From: Pseudomonas libanensis
Lineage (GTDB): Bacteria > Pseudomonadota > Gammaproteobacteria > Pseudomonadales > Pseudomonadaceae
Assembly (NCBI RefSeq): GCF_001439685.1
Contig: NZ_JYLH01000002.1
Coordinates: 1-64,000, forward strand
Direction of reading: 5' to 3'
Length of the DNA: 64,000 bases
A program made the position numbers and the translations under genes. The notes under the pieces are model-generated. The model made no database searches. It was not told the DNA's origin and worked only from the letters and a program-made list of their open reading frames with translations. Shown piece by piece: positions 27,451 to 35,868 of the stretch; within the stretch, counting starts at the first letter, position 1; each line of letters opens with the position of its first letter.

Positions 27451-28949
27451 TAGCCCTCATCCTTCAGCAGTGGGGAACCGGCGCCCATATAAATCGGAAT
27501 GCCGCGCAGTACACCCTGGAAGTTTTCCAGCGGTTCGCCAACCGTCATGCCGCGGCTGCCGATACGGTATTCGCGAATGGTCGACTCGTGTGAGCCGGTC
27601 CTTTTCTTGATGATTGAAATGGCTCGGCGGACTTTGCCCAGGGCTTCAAAATAGCGCAGCAGAATCACAGTGTCGGCCAGGTAGGTAATGTCGACGGGGG
27701 TTTGCATATCGCCAACCAGTCCATGCTGGGCCACGGTCATGAAGGTCGCGGCACCGCGGCGATTGAGGTACAGCAGCAGCTCGTGCATGTGCAGAATCAG
27801 CGCGTTCTCTTCCGGCATGGCAGCCTGGTAGCCGTTGATACTGTCGATGACCACGGTCTTGATGCCGCCTTCATCCACGCAGCGACGTACCCGGTGTGAA
27901 AACTCTCCGGGGGACAACTCAGCGGCGTCGACCTGCTCGATCAGCAGGTTGCCGGTGCCTTGCATCGCAGCGAGGTCGATGCCCATGTTTTTCATGCGCT
28001 CGAACAGCAGGCCCAGTTCTTCATCGAAGATAAACAATGCGGCTTTCTCGCCACGAGCCACCGCGGCCGCCGCGAAGATCATCGAGATCAGCGACTTGCC
28101 GGTGCCGGCCGGGCCAAGGATCAAGCTGCTGGAGCCCGTCTCGATACCGCCGCCGAGCAGCGAATCCAGTTCCGGGATGCCACAGGTCAATGTCTGGCGG
28201 TTGTAGCCGCCACGATGCTCAGCTGCCACCAGGCGCGGGAACACGTGGATGCCGTCGCCCATGATGGTGAAGTCGTGAAAGCCACCACGGTATTTCTGGC
28301 CGCGGTATTTCACCACCCGTACGCGGCGGCGCTCGGCACCGTAGTTGGGGGTCAGTTCCTCAAGGCGGATCACCCCGTGGGCAACGCTGTGCACGGTTTT
28401 ATCCAGGGATTCGGTGGTCAGGTCGTCCAGCAGCAATACGGTCGCGTCATAGCGTACGAAGTAATGCTTGATGGCCAGGATCTGCCGGCGGTAGCGCAGG
28501 GAACTTTGCGCCAGCAGGCGGATTTCCGAGAGACTGTCGACCACCACGCGGGTCGGCTTGACCCGTTCTACCACTTCAAAAATCTGGCGGGTGGCCTCAC
28601 CCAGTTCGAGGTCGGAGGAATACAGCAGACTTTGCTGGTGCTCGGCGTTGAGCAGGCTCTCCGGTGGGGTCAATTCGAAAATAAAGATATTGTCATCCAG
28701 GTCCCAGCCATGGGACTTGGCACCCTGGCGCAATTCGTGCTCAGTCTCCGACAGGGTGATATACAAGCAGCGTTCACCGTTTTGCGCGCCGGCCTGCAAG
28801 AAGTGCAGCGCCACGGTGGTTTTACCGGTGCCGGGTTCGCCTTCCAGGAGGAACAGATGGCTGCGCGATAGCCCCCCGGCAAGAATGTCATCAAGACCTT
28901 CGATGCCGGTGGCCGCCTTTTCACTGAACAGCTCTTTGGATGTAGACAA
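27450..28949 (-). CDS. KaiC-like double-RecA ATPase
   Basis: A protein of about 499 residues with two RecA/KaiC domains. The first has Walker A GEPGTGKTT and Walker B-like VVVDSLSEI; the second has GPAGTGKSL and VVIDSINGY. This is the architecture of cyanobacterial KaiC, and similar proteins occur without KaiA/KaiB in many proteobacteria, often beside kinases. The TTG at 28949 is preferred because GAGGG lies 6 bp upstream; another TTG at 28973 is possible. It heads a two-gene operon with the hybrid kinase. Such pairs are linked to stress signalling rather than to a clock (family knowledge). Confidence 0.87.
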   Translation of the reverse strand: MSTSKELFSEKAATGIEGLDDILAGGLSRSHLFLLEGEPGTGKTTVALHFLQAGAQNGERCLYITLSETEHELRQGAKSHGWDLDDNIFIFELTPPESLLNAEHQQSLLYSSDLELGEATRQIFEVVERVKPTRVVVDSLSEIRLLAQSSLRYRRQILAIKHYFVRYDATVLLLDDLTTESLDKTVHSVAHGVIRLEELTPNYGAERRRVRVVKYRGQKYRGGFHDFTIMGDGIHVFPRLVAAEHRGGYNRQTLTCGIPELDSLLGGGIETGSSSLILGPAGTGKSLISMIFAAAAVARGEKAALFIFDEELGLLFERMKNMGIDLAAMQGTGNLLIEQVDAAELSPGEFSHRVRRCVDEGGIKTVVIDSINGYQAAMPEENALILHMHELLLYLNRRGAATFMTVAQHGLVGDMQTPVDITYLADTVILLRYFEALGKVRRAISIIKKRTGSHESTIREYRIGSRGMTVGEPLENFQGVLRGIPIYMGAGSPLLKDEG

Positions 28950-29091
28950 GAAGTGCCCTCGGGTCACGTACAAGTAGAGGGGCGCGCCGAGAGGGACGCG
29001 CCATATTTACTTGACCGTAGTGGCCAGTGGCGGTTCAACGTTTCGTAAAAATTGCAGAAGGCCGCCCGGTACGGCACGAGCAAGCTGGCGC

Positions 29092-30150
29092 CTACAGGCC
29101 TTGTTGCAGCGCCGGGTCGTCCGGGTTCTGCTGCTCCAGTTGCGCGAGCAGTACCTGGACGTTCTGCAGTTGCCCGGTTTCTTTCCAGTAGTTGACCAAC
29201 AGCACGCGGGCCTTGCGGTTGGCCGGATTACGCTGGACGATTTCTTCCAATTGGCGCTGGGCAGCCTCGACTTCCTCTTGGGCATGCAGGGTAGTGGCCA
29301 GGTCGTAGCGGTAATCCTGGTTGTCCGGCGCAAGCTCCACCGCCTTCGACAGGCCAAGCAGCGCATACGGGCGCTCGCCATGGTGCAGCAGCCACATGCC
29401 CAAGGCATGCTGCAGGTAGGCCGATTCCGGGTGCGCCGCCAATTGCCGCGCCAACAGTTGGCGCGACTCGTCGCTCTTGCCTTGCTTGTCCAGCAATTCG
29501 ATCTGCGACACGACCGCCTGCAAGTTATCCGGCTGCAAACGCATCGCCTGCTCCAGGGCGTTTTGTGCCTGCGGCAACAGGGCGCTGTGGATGTACAGGC
29601 GCGCCAGTTGAATCCAGCCTTCGGCGGTCTCGGGCTGGGCCTTGAGGGTTTTCACAAATTCGTCGAGCACCTGCTGCAGGGGCCCGAAATACAAGCCCAG
29701 GGTATCCGGCGACAGGCCGAGCAAGGCATTGGCGGCGGCAAAGCGCACTGGCTGTTCGGGATCATCCAGGACCGGGCCAAGCAGCAAGGTGCGCTGGCCG
29801 CTGGGTACCAGGCCGACGATGCTGTGAATCGCGGCCTCGCGCACCAAGGGCGACTCATTGGCCAGGTCTTTATCCGCCAGCTTAAGTGCTTGAGGGCTGG
29901 GGTAATTGGGCAGCTCGGCGTGCAAGGCGGCGCGGCGTTCAGGCGACAGGTCCGGGCGCCCCAACTGTTGATACAACACCCGCGCCGCGCCCGGTTCGCC
30001 GTTGTGTGCCTGCTTCAATGCCTTGGAATAACCATGGGCAATGGCCGGTGCCACGACGACAGGTGCGGTGCGGGAAAAAAACCAGATGACCAGTACGACC
30101 AGCAACAGGGCACACAGGCCGATGATGGAATAACGGCGTGACTTTGACAT
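29092..30150 (-). CDS. Membrane-anchored TPR-repeat protein
   Basis: A 352-residue protein with one N-terminal membrane segment (IIGLCALLLVVLVIWFF) and a periplasmic part. The region to about residue 150 contains HEAT-like helices (SPLVREAAIHSIVGLVP, QPVRFAAANALLGL). After that come at least four tetratricopeptide repeats, for example EGWIQLARLYIHSALLPQAQ and AYLQHALGMWLLHHGERPYA. It is likely a scaffold for envelope proteins. ATG 30150 (MSKSRRYS) fits the anchor better than the upstream 30177. It is followed on the same strand by the KaiC-like gene after about 140 bp. Confidence 0.8.
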   Translation of the reverse strand: MSKSRRYSIIGLCALLLVVLVIWFFSRTAPVVVAPAIAHGYSKALKQAHNGEPGAARVLYQQLGRPDLSPERRAALHAELPNYPSPQALKLADKDLANESPLVREAAIHSIVGLVPSGQRTLLLGPVLDDPEQPVRFAAANALLGLSPDTLGLYFGPLQQVLDEFVKTLKAQPETAEGWIQLARLYIHSALLPQAQNALEQAMRLQPDNLQAVVSQIELLDKQGKSDESRQLLARQLAAHPESAYLQHALGMWLLHHGERPYALLGLSKAVELAPDNQDYRYDLATTLHAQEEVEAAQRQLEEIVQRNPANRKARVLLVNYWKETGQLQNVQVLLAQLEQQNPDDPALQQGL

Positions 30151-30220
30151 GCGGGTGTCCGAAAGCTTGAGCAGCAAAGCCCCAAGCTTCGGTCAGTGCA
30201 AGGCGGGTGTCAAACCGGCG

Positions 30221-31114
30221 TCAGGTCAGCACGAAATCCAGCGGCTCAAGGGCAGGGGGGAGTTCGTCTTCACCAAGGGCCGCGAGGATCTCGCGCTCCA
30301 GCGTACGCAGGATGGCGTCGCACGGCAGGTCGTTTTCGTCGAAGCCGAACGGGTCCTCCAATTCGTCGCCGATCGCATCCAGGCCAAAGAAGGTGTAGCT
30401 GACGATGGCGGTGAACACCGGCGTCAGCCAGCCCAGCGGCTCGGCCATGGCGAATGGCAGCAGGATGCAGAACAGGTAGATGGTACGGTGCAGTAGCAGG
30501 GTGTAGGGGAAAGGCAGCGGTGTGGTCTTGATGCGCTCGCACGACGCCTGCACCTGGCTCAGGCTGACCAGCCGGGTTTCCAACTGAGTGTAGCGCCACT
30601 CGCTGATCACACCCTGGCTGACCAGTGTGGAAAACCGCGCACCGAGTCTTTGCAGCACGCTGTCAGGCAGGTTGGGGTGGCTTGCTTGCACCGCTATCCA
30701 GGGTGTTATCGCGCGGGCTTCATCTTCATGGCGCAGATGAGCGATCAAGCCGTGGGCAAAACCGCACAGGCCGCGCAACAAGCCGGCACGCTCGACGGTG
30801 TCGCCCAGCACCTGGGTTTCGCGGATCAGCGAACGCACCTCAATGATCATTTGCCCAAGCTGTTTGCGGCCCTCCCACCAGCGGTCGTAGCAGGCATTGT
30901 TGCGAAAACTCATGAAGATCGACAACGACAAACCCAGCAAGGTGAACGGCGTGGCGTTGACCTTGGAAAAGTACGCCGGGTGCAGGGTTTCCACGAGCAC
31001 GATCACTGAGGCGAGCAGCGTGACCATCAGGCTGCGCCAGGCAATGCGCTTGGCAATCGAGCCCTTGAGGGAAAACAGGATACCCAGGAGGTTGGGCTTT
31101 GGACGAACGATCAT
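30221..31114 (-). CDS. Bestrophin-family ion channel
   Basis: A 297-residue inner-membrane protein. The pattern FMSFRNNACYDRWWEGRKQLGQMI is the bestrophin/UPF0187 signature. Two hydrophobic helices near residues 28-65 and two near 205-245 give the fold, and the C-terminal DELEDPFGFDENDLPCD matches the gating-belt region. Bacterial homologues are pentameric channels for monovalent ions; selectivity cannot be read here. It stands alone between the TPR gene and a REP-bearing gap. Confidence 0.88.
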   Translation of the reverse strand: MIVRPKPNLLGILFSLKGSIAKRIAWRSLMVTLLASVIVLVETLHPAYFSKVNATPFTLLGLSLSIFMSFRNNACYDRWWEGRKQLGQMIIEVRSLIRETQVLGDTVERAGLLRGLCGFAHGLIAHLRHEDEARAITPWIAVQASHPNLPDSVLQRLGARFSTLVSQGVISEWRYTQLETRLVSLSQVQASCERIKTTPLPFPYTLLLHRTIYLFCILLPFAMAEPLGWLTPVFTAIVSYTFFGLDAIGDELEDPFGFDENDLPCDAILRTLEREILAALGEDELPPALEPLDFVLT

Positions 31115-31290
31115 GGCAGGTTTCTGTGATGGTGCGGGCCGTCAGGTTAGAAGCTGGCAGGCAGAGCGTCCAATCACTTGGGTCAACCATCTGATCATTG
31201 GGATCGATCAGAGGGAGGGCATAAGTAACGACACAACGTTGGCGTGAGCCTGAGTCTGTGGCGACGGTCCAGCAGAATTCCGGCCAGCGT

Positions 31291-31340
31291 GGTTTGACGC
31301 GAGAGCAAGCCCCTCCCACATTGGGTTCGCGGCACATCAG
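31291..31340. repeat. Single REP-like repeat
   Basis: A lone copy of the same repeat type as at 631-930: GAGAGCAAGCCCCTCCCACA followed by TTGGGTTCGCGG and CATCAGG. It lies between ridA and the bestrophin gene, downstream of ridA. Confidence 0.7.
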
Positions 31341-31358
31341 GCGAATACTCGGTGGCTG

Positions 31359-31739
31359 TCAGGCCTTGGCTGCCATTGCCGTCACTTCGACACGCATGCC
31401 TTCCACAGCCAGCGCAGCAACGCCCACCGCAGCGCGCACCGGCCATGGCTTGGCGAAAAAGCGCTTGTAGACTTCGTTGAACGCTGCACGGTCGGCCATG
31501 TCGGTGAGGTAGATGGTCAGGTGCATGACCCGGTCCATGGAGCTGCCGGCTTTCTCCAGCGCGACTTTCAAGGCTTGCAGGGTGCACTCGCTTTGCAGGG
31601 TGATATCGCCCAGCTCCAGGCTGCCGTCGGCGCGGGTTGGCACTTGGGTGGAAACCAGGATGCCGTTGAAACCGATCACGTCGGAGGAAATGGAGTCGGC
31701 ATCCGGGTCGGGGGTGTAGGACAGGTCGTGGTTGGCCAT
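31359..31739 (-). CDS. RidA/YjgF-family protein
   Basis: A 126-residue protein of the RidA (YjgF/YER057c) family, whose members deaminate reactive enamines and imines from PLP enzymes. Typical sequence includes GFNGILVSTQVP, LQALKVALEKAGSSMDRVMHLTIYLTD and RAAVGVAALAVEGMRVEV. The usual catalytic Arg context (pAR in RAAVGV) is present. ATG 31739 follows GAGGTG by 5 bp. It is downstream of the FabF paralogue on the same strand, 71 bp apart, possibly one transcript. Confidence 0.85.
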   Translation of the reverse strand: MANHDLSYTPDPDADSISSDVIGFNGILVSTQVPTRADGSLELGDITLQSECTLQALKVALEKAGSSMDRVMHLTIYLTDMADRAAFNEVYKRFFAKPWPVRAAVGVAALAVEGMRVEVTAMAAKA

Positions 31740-31810
31740 GGGCACCTCTTGTTGGCAGGAACACAAAGGCGCCATGGTCCGCGAAATTTACCCCAGGGGC
31801 AAACCCTTGA

Positions 31811-33079
31811 TCATGTCCAACGTCGGAACAGCACGCTGGCGTTCACGCCGCCAAAGCCGAAGCCATTGGACAGCGCATATTCAATCGGCATGGGCCGCGC
31901 CGCAACGCGCACCATGTCCAGGCCGTCGGCGAGGGCGTCAGGGTTGTCCAGGTTGAGCGTCATCGGCGCGACTTGGTCACGCAGGGCAAGCACGGTGAAC
32001 ACGGCTTCAATACCCCCAGCCGCGCCGAGCAAGTGGCCGGTGGCGGATTTGGTCGAGCTGATGGCCGGGCTGCCGCCGGTACCGAAGACTGTCTTGATCG
32101 CCGCCAGTTCGCCTTTGTCCCCTACAGGCGTGGAGGTGGCGTGGGCGTTCAAGTACTGCACTTGCGATGCCTGTATGCCCGCCTGGCGCAACGCCTGGGT
32201 CATCGCCCGACGCGCGCCATCACCATCCTCCGGCCCGGCCGTCATGTGATAGGCGTCTGCACTGGTGCCATACCCCACCAGCTCGGCAATCGGCTGCGCA
32301 CCGCGTGCCAGGGCGTGTTCCAGTTCCTCGATGACCAGGATGCCGGCGCCTTCGCCCATCACGAAACCATCGCGTGCCTGGTCAAAGGGTCGCGAAGCAC
32401 GCTCCGGCGCGTCATTGAACGCGCTGGACAACGCCCGTGCTGCAGCAAAGCCGGCAAGGCTGACCCGATGAATTGCCGCTTCGGCACCGCCGCAGACCGC
32501 CACATCGATCTCCCCGGCGCGGATCATGCGCGCTGCGTCACCGATGGCCTGGACGCCGGCCGCACACGCGGTCACCGGCGCGCCCAGGGGACCCTTCAGG
32601 CCGTAGTTGATCGACACGTGCCCGGCGGCCATGTTGCTTAAAAACGATGGAATGGTGAATGGCGACAAACGACGCGGGCCTTTGCTGTCTGTGGTGCGCA
32701 CCGCGTCGGCTATCGCCGGGAAACCACCGACACCGGAAGCGATGATGGTTGCGGTGCGCTCCTGCTCCTCAGGTGTTTTCGGTGCCCAATCGGCTTGCTT
32801 CAAGGCTTCATCCGCCGCCGCCAGGGCGAACAGGATAAAACGATCCATCTTGCGCTGTTCCTTGGCCGCCAACAGTCGATCGGGGTCAAATCCGGCTTCC
32901 GGGTCTTGCTCCACACTTTGCACCTGGCCGCCGATACTGATCGCCAAGTCACCGATTAATTCCTGCGGCAAACGACGGATGCCCGACTGGCCGTCCAGCA
33001 AGCGTTGCCACGTGGATTCCACGCTCGACCCCAACGGCGTCAGCGCGCCCATGCCCGTCACGACGATACGTTTACTCAT
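31811..33079 (-). CDS. Beta-ketoacyl-ACP synthase II paralogue (FabF-like)
   Basis: A 422-residue condensing enzyme. The triad is complete: Cys172 in VTACAAG, His in NAHATSTPVGD (about 312) and His in SATGHLLGAAG (about 349). The family elongates acyl-ACP with malonyl-ACP. It is not in a fab cluster with acpP, so it is an accessory copy, perhaps for altered fatty acids or a secondary product. It is divergent from an HxlR regulator with a good palindrome between them (33123-33145), which suggests specific control. Confidence 0.9.
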   Translation of the reverse strand: MSKRIVVTGMGALTPLGSSVESTWQRLLDGQSGIRRLPQELIGDLAISIGGQVQSVEQDPEAGFDPDRLLAAKEQRKMDRFILFALAAADEALKQADWAPKTPEEQERTATIIASGVGGFPAIADAVRTTDSKGPRRLSPFTIPSFLSNMAAGHVSINYGLKGPLGAPVTACAAGVQAIGDAARMIRAGEIDVAVCGGAEAAIHRVSLAGFAAARALSSAFNDAPERASRPFDQARDGFVMGEGAGILVIEELEHALARGAQPIAELVGYGTSADAYHMTAGPEDGDGARRAMTQALRQAGIQASQVQYLNAHATSTPVGDKGELAAIKTVFGTGGSPAISSTKSATGHLLGAAGGIEAVFTVLALRDQVAPMTLNLDNPDALADGLDMVRVAARPMPIEYALSNGFGFGGVNASVLFRRWT

Positions 33080-33122
33080 GTCAATCGACTCCTGTTGCTT
33101 GAGGGATACTTAGCCTGTGGAC

Positions 33123-33145
33123 GTCACTATCATCATGAAAGTAAC
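33123..33145. promoter_or_regulatory. 23-bp near-perfect palindrome between fabF paralogue and hxlR-type gene
   Basis: The two arms, GTCACTATCAT and ATGAAAGTAAC, are inverted repeats with two mismatches around a single central base. It lies 44 bp upstream of the fabF-like start and 41 bp upstream of the regulator start. HxlR proteins usually bind palindromes in divergent promoters, so this is the likely operator. Confidence 0.6.
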
Positions 33146-33185
33146 ATGGCGCCACACAAGTGTGTACTCGCACCCAGGACTTCTT

Positions 33186-33662
33186 ATGCAGCGCAAATCC
33201 CTCATCAGTGACGAATGCCCGATCGCCCGCAGCCTTGAGCGGGTAGGGGAGTGGTGGAGCATCTTGATCATGCGTGACGCATTGCACGGTTTACGGCGCT
33301 TCGATGAGTTCTCGCGCAGCCTGGGTATCGCGCCCAACATGCTGACCCGGCGACTCAATGGCTTGGTCGAGGCGGGGATGCTGGAGCGCCGCGCCTACAG
33401 CGAGCGGCCGCCACGCTACGAATACGTGCCGACGGCCAAGGGTGAGGACTTCCGTATGGTGCTGATGTCATTGGTGGCGTGGGGCAACCGGCATTACGCC
33501 GAGGAGGGCGCCAGTGTGGAGGTGGTGGAGCGTGAGACCGGCCGTCCTGTGCAGCCGATGATGGCAACGGCTGAAGGTGCGGTGGTGCCGCTGGACCAGT
33601 GCCTCGTACAGGCCGGTCCGGCCGCCAGCGCAGGCATGCGCAAGCGGCTGAGCCCTGAGTGA
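33186..33662 (+). CDS. HxlR-family transcriptional regulator
   Basis: A 158-residue winged-helix regulator. CPIARSLERVGEWWSILIMRDALHGLRRFDEF and LTRRLNGLVEAGMLERR are the HxlR signature; the conserved Cys is near the N-terminus (SDECPIA). ATG 33186 follows AGGA at 33176-33179; an upstream in-frame start would add 23 unrelated residues. A C-terminal extension of about 45 residues is longer than in minimal members. It probably controls itself and the divergent FabF-like gene; the ligand is unknown. Confidence 0.88.
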   Translation: MQRKSLISDECPIARSLERVGEWWSILIMRDALHGLRRFDEFSRSLGIAPNMLTRRLNGLVEAGMLERRAYSERPPRYEYVPTAKGEDFRMVLMSLVAWGNRHYAEEGASVEVVERETGRPVQPMMATAEGAVVPLDQCLVQAGPAASAGMRKRLSPE

Positions 33663-33685
33663 TTCAAGCAGTACCGCTACAATAA

Positions 33686-34555
33686 TTACTCTTTAACGTC
33701 CATGAACTCCTCGGCCCACGCCACATAGCTCTCAGGCAAGGTGTAGGTGTGGGTCAATTCCGTCGCACTGAGGTTTGAGGTGCTATGGGTCAGCTGGCGC
33801 TGCGCACGCAGGCTGTCGTAGGTGGCCTTGATCGCGGCGAAGTAGGCGCCATGCCCGGCCACTACGATGCGCACACCCAGGCTCGCCAGGCGCTCGCTGT
33901 CGTGCAGTTGCGGGTTGCCATAGGTCACCAGCATCAGCGGCACGGTGAGGTTTTCTGCGATCTGCTCCAGGTGCTCGAAGTCTTTGACCCCGACCATGCA
34001 AATGCCATCGGCACCAGCCTTTTCATAGGCCTTGGTGCGTGCAATCACGTCTGCGGTGGGCAGCACACCCGCGTTGGTGCGGGCAATAATCGACAGCTCA
34101 GGGTCGACCCGCGCTTCAAGGGCGGCCTTGACCTTGCCGATGCCTTCCTCGACCGAAATCAGATCCGTGGATTTACGCCCGAATTGCGCAGGCAGCAGGG
34201 TGTCTTCAATGGTCAGCGCCGCAACGCCGGCACGTTCCAGCTCTTCGACGGTGCGCATCACATTCAGGGCGTTACCGTAGCCATGGTCGGCGTCGGCAAT
34301 GAAGGGCAACTGGGCGACACGGCCAATGCGGGTGGCCTGCTCAACGAACTCACTCAGGGTAATCAACGCAAAATCGGGGGCCGCCAGTACCTGCAGGGAA
34401 GCGACTGAACCGCCCAGGATCCCGACCTCAAAACCCAGGTCGGCCGCGATGCGGGCAGACATGGGGTCGAATACGGAAGCGGTTTCAACGCAGATGGGCA
34501 TTGCAAGCAGGTCACGGAAGTTGCGGCGTAGCGCTGAGTGAGAAATCTTGGGCAT
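33686..34555 (-). CDS. Isocitrate lyase/PEP-mutase family protein (PA4872-like oxaloacetate decarboxylase)
   Basis: A 289-residue member of the PEP mutase/isocitrate lyase superfamily. Length and sequence ([62 protein letters not shown]) fit P. aeruginosa PA4872, shown to decarboxylate oxaloacetate (family knowledge). The Mg-binding acidic residues in DADHGYG and ED are present. The lyase Cys motif KKCGH is absent, consistent with a decarboxylase rather than isocitrate lyase. It is convergent with the HxlR gene. Confidence 0.88.
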   Translation of the reverse strand: MPKISHSALRRNFRDLLAMPICVETASVFDPMSARIAADLGFEVGILGGSVASLQVLAAPDFALITLSEFVEQATRIGRVAQLPFIADADHGYGNALNVMRTVEELERAGVAALTIEDTLLPAQFGRKSTDLISVEEGIGKVKAALEARVDPELSIIARTNAGVLPTADVIARTKAYEKAGADGICMVGVKDFEHLEQIAENLTVPLMLVTYGNPQLHDSERLASLGVRIVVAGHGAYFAAIKATYDSLRAQRQLTHSTSNLSATELTHTYTLPESYVAWAEEFMDVKE

Positions 34556-34734
34556 GTTCTTTCCTGGCTTTGGTCATCGTCAAGTGACGATCAATGTCTA
34601 TTCGTGGTGGCGTGAGATTACCACGCAGACGCCCGCAGGATTATGACGTTTGAGCATGGCCCGCGTAGCGAGCCCATGATGGGTCGGTTAAAGGGGTGAC
34701 GATGGACACGTCAGCCAGGCAACCGGTTAAATGC

Positions 34735-34773
34735 AATGCATGCATTATTAAAGAATTACGTTATGCATTATAA
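34735..34773 (+). promoter_or_regulatory. AT-rich promoter region with repeats upstream of the sulfonate-type genes
   Basis: AATGCATGCATT (34735-34746) is a perfect 12-bp palindrome, and TGCATTAT recurs at 34741 and 34764. The gap 34556-34884 holds no gene. This AT-rich patch, about 110 bp before the binding-protein start, is the likely promoter and operator. Confidence 0.4.
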
Positions 34774-34884
34774 GTATTTTACACCTGGTCACTGGAACCT
34801 CATCGTATCGACCCTGACAACCATTGCCGAGACCGCGCGCGCGGATCGACTTGAAAGGCCCTGACCGGGCATCTGGAGACGAAC

Positions 34885-35868
34885 GTGCGTTACCTGACAA
34901 CACTGGCGGCGGGGTTGACCGCCGCCTTGCTGTGCCTGACGGCACAGGCACAAACCCTGGTCGTCGGCGACCAGAGCTACAACGCCCAGGCCGTGATGGA
35001 AGCGGCGGGGGTGCTGGATGATCTGCCCTACACGCTGGATTGGAAGCAATTCACCGCCGGCTCCCCGGTGGCCGAGGCACTCAACGTCGGCAGCCTGGAT
35101 ATAGGTCTGCTGGGGGATGCGCCGGTATTATTTCTGGGCGCGTTGGGCGCGCCGATCAAGGTGATCGCGGTCAGCCGACAGAACCTCGAGGGCGTGGCGA
35201 TCCTGGTGAAAAAGGAATCGTCGATCCATAGCCTGGCCGATCTTGCCGGTAAACGCGCAGCGATCTGGAAAGGCTCCTGGAGCCAGCAATTGCTGCTGAC
35301 CGCGCTGGACAACGCGGGGGTGGCTCCAGACACCCTGCAATGGCGCTACCTCAGTGCACTGGATGCATCCCATGCGCTGGAAGGCGGTTCGGTTGACGTC
35401 ATCGCCACCTGGGAACCCTACGTCACGCAACAGGAGCGCCAAGGTGCGCGGGTACTGGCGACCGCTGAAGGGTTGATCCCCGCCCAGAGCTTCATTGCCG
35501 CCAACGCCGGTGCCGTCGAGGCCAAGCGTGGGCCCATCAGCGATTTTCTCCAGCGCCTGAAAAAAGCCCGTGACTGGGCCCGGCAGAACCCGGCCAACGC
35601 CAATGCGTATGCCGACGCCTGGGCCAAGCGCACCCGTGCCGACGCTGACATCGCCCGCGCCTGGTTTGCCCGTGCACGCACCACCGTCGAGCCACTGACG
35701 GCCCAGACGCCTGTTGAAGCGCAAAAGACCGTGGAGTTTTTTGCGAGCCAAGGTCTGGTCAAGTCCTACCCGGCCGCCACCCTGTTCGACCCTTCATTCA
35801 CGGCGTCCTTGCAGCCCGCCGTAGCCGAAGCCCAGCCCGGGACGCTTCAAGGAACCCATGCACAATGA
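34885..35868 (+). CDS. Periplasmic substrate-binding protein, aliphatic sulfonate type
   Basis: A 327-residue exported solute-binding protein of an ABC importer, related to SsuA/TauA. A signal peptide covers residues 1-22 (LTAALLCLTAQAQ). The body has LNVGSLDIGLLGDAPVLFLGALGAPIKVIAV and DLAGKRAAIWKGSWSQQLLLTAL, typical of sulfonate/nitrate/taurine binders. The GTG start at 34885 follows GGAG by 6 bp. It overlaps the monooxygenase gene by 4 bp, so binding and desulfonation are probably coupled. No permease or ATPase gene is present in the window, so it must borrow another transporter's membrane parts. Confidence 0.87.
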   Translation: MRYLTTLAAGLTAALLCLTAQAQTLVVGDQSYNAQAVMEAAGVLDDLPYTLDWKQFTAGSPVAEALNVGSLDIGLLGDAPVLFLGALGAPIKVIAVSRQNLEGVAILVKKESSIHSLADLAGKRAAIWKGSWSQQLLLTALDNAGVAPDTLQWRYLSALDASHALEGGSVDVIATWEPYVTQQERQGARVLATAEGLIPAQSFIAANAGAVEAKRGPISDFLQRLKKARDWARQNPANANAYADAWAKRTRADADIARAWFARARTTVEPLTAQTPVEAQKTVEFFASQGLVKSYPAATLFDPSFTASLQPAVAEAQPGTLQGTHAQ

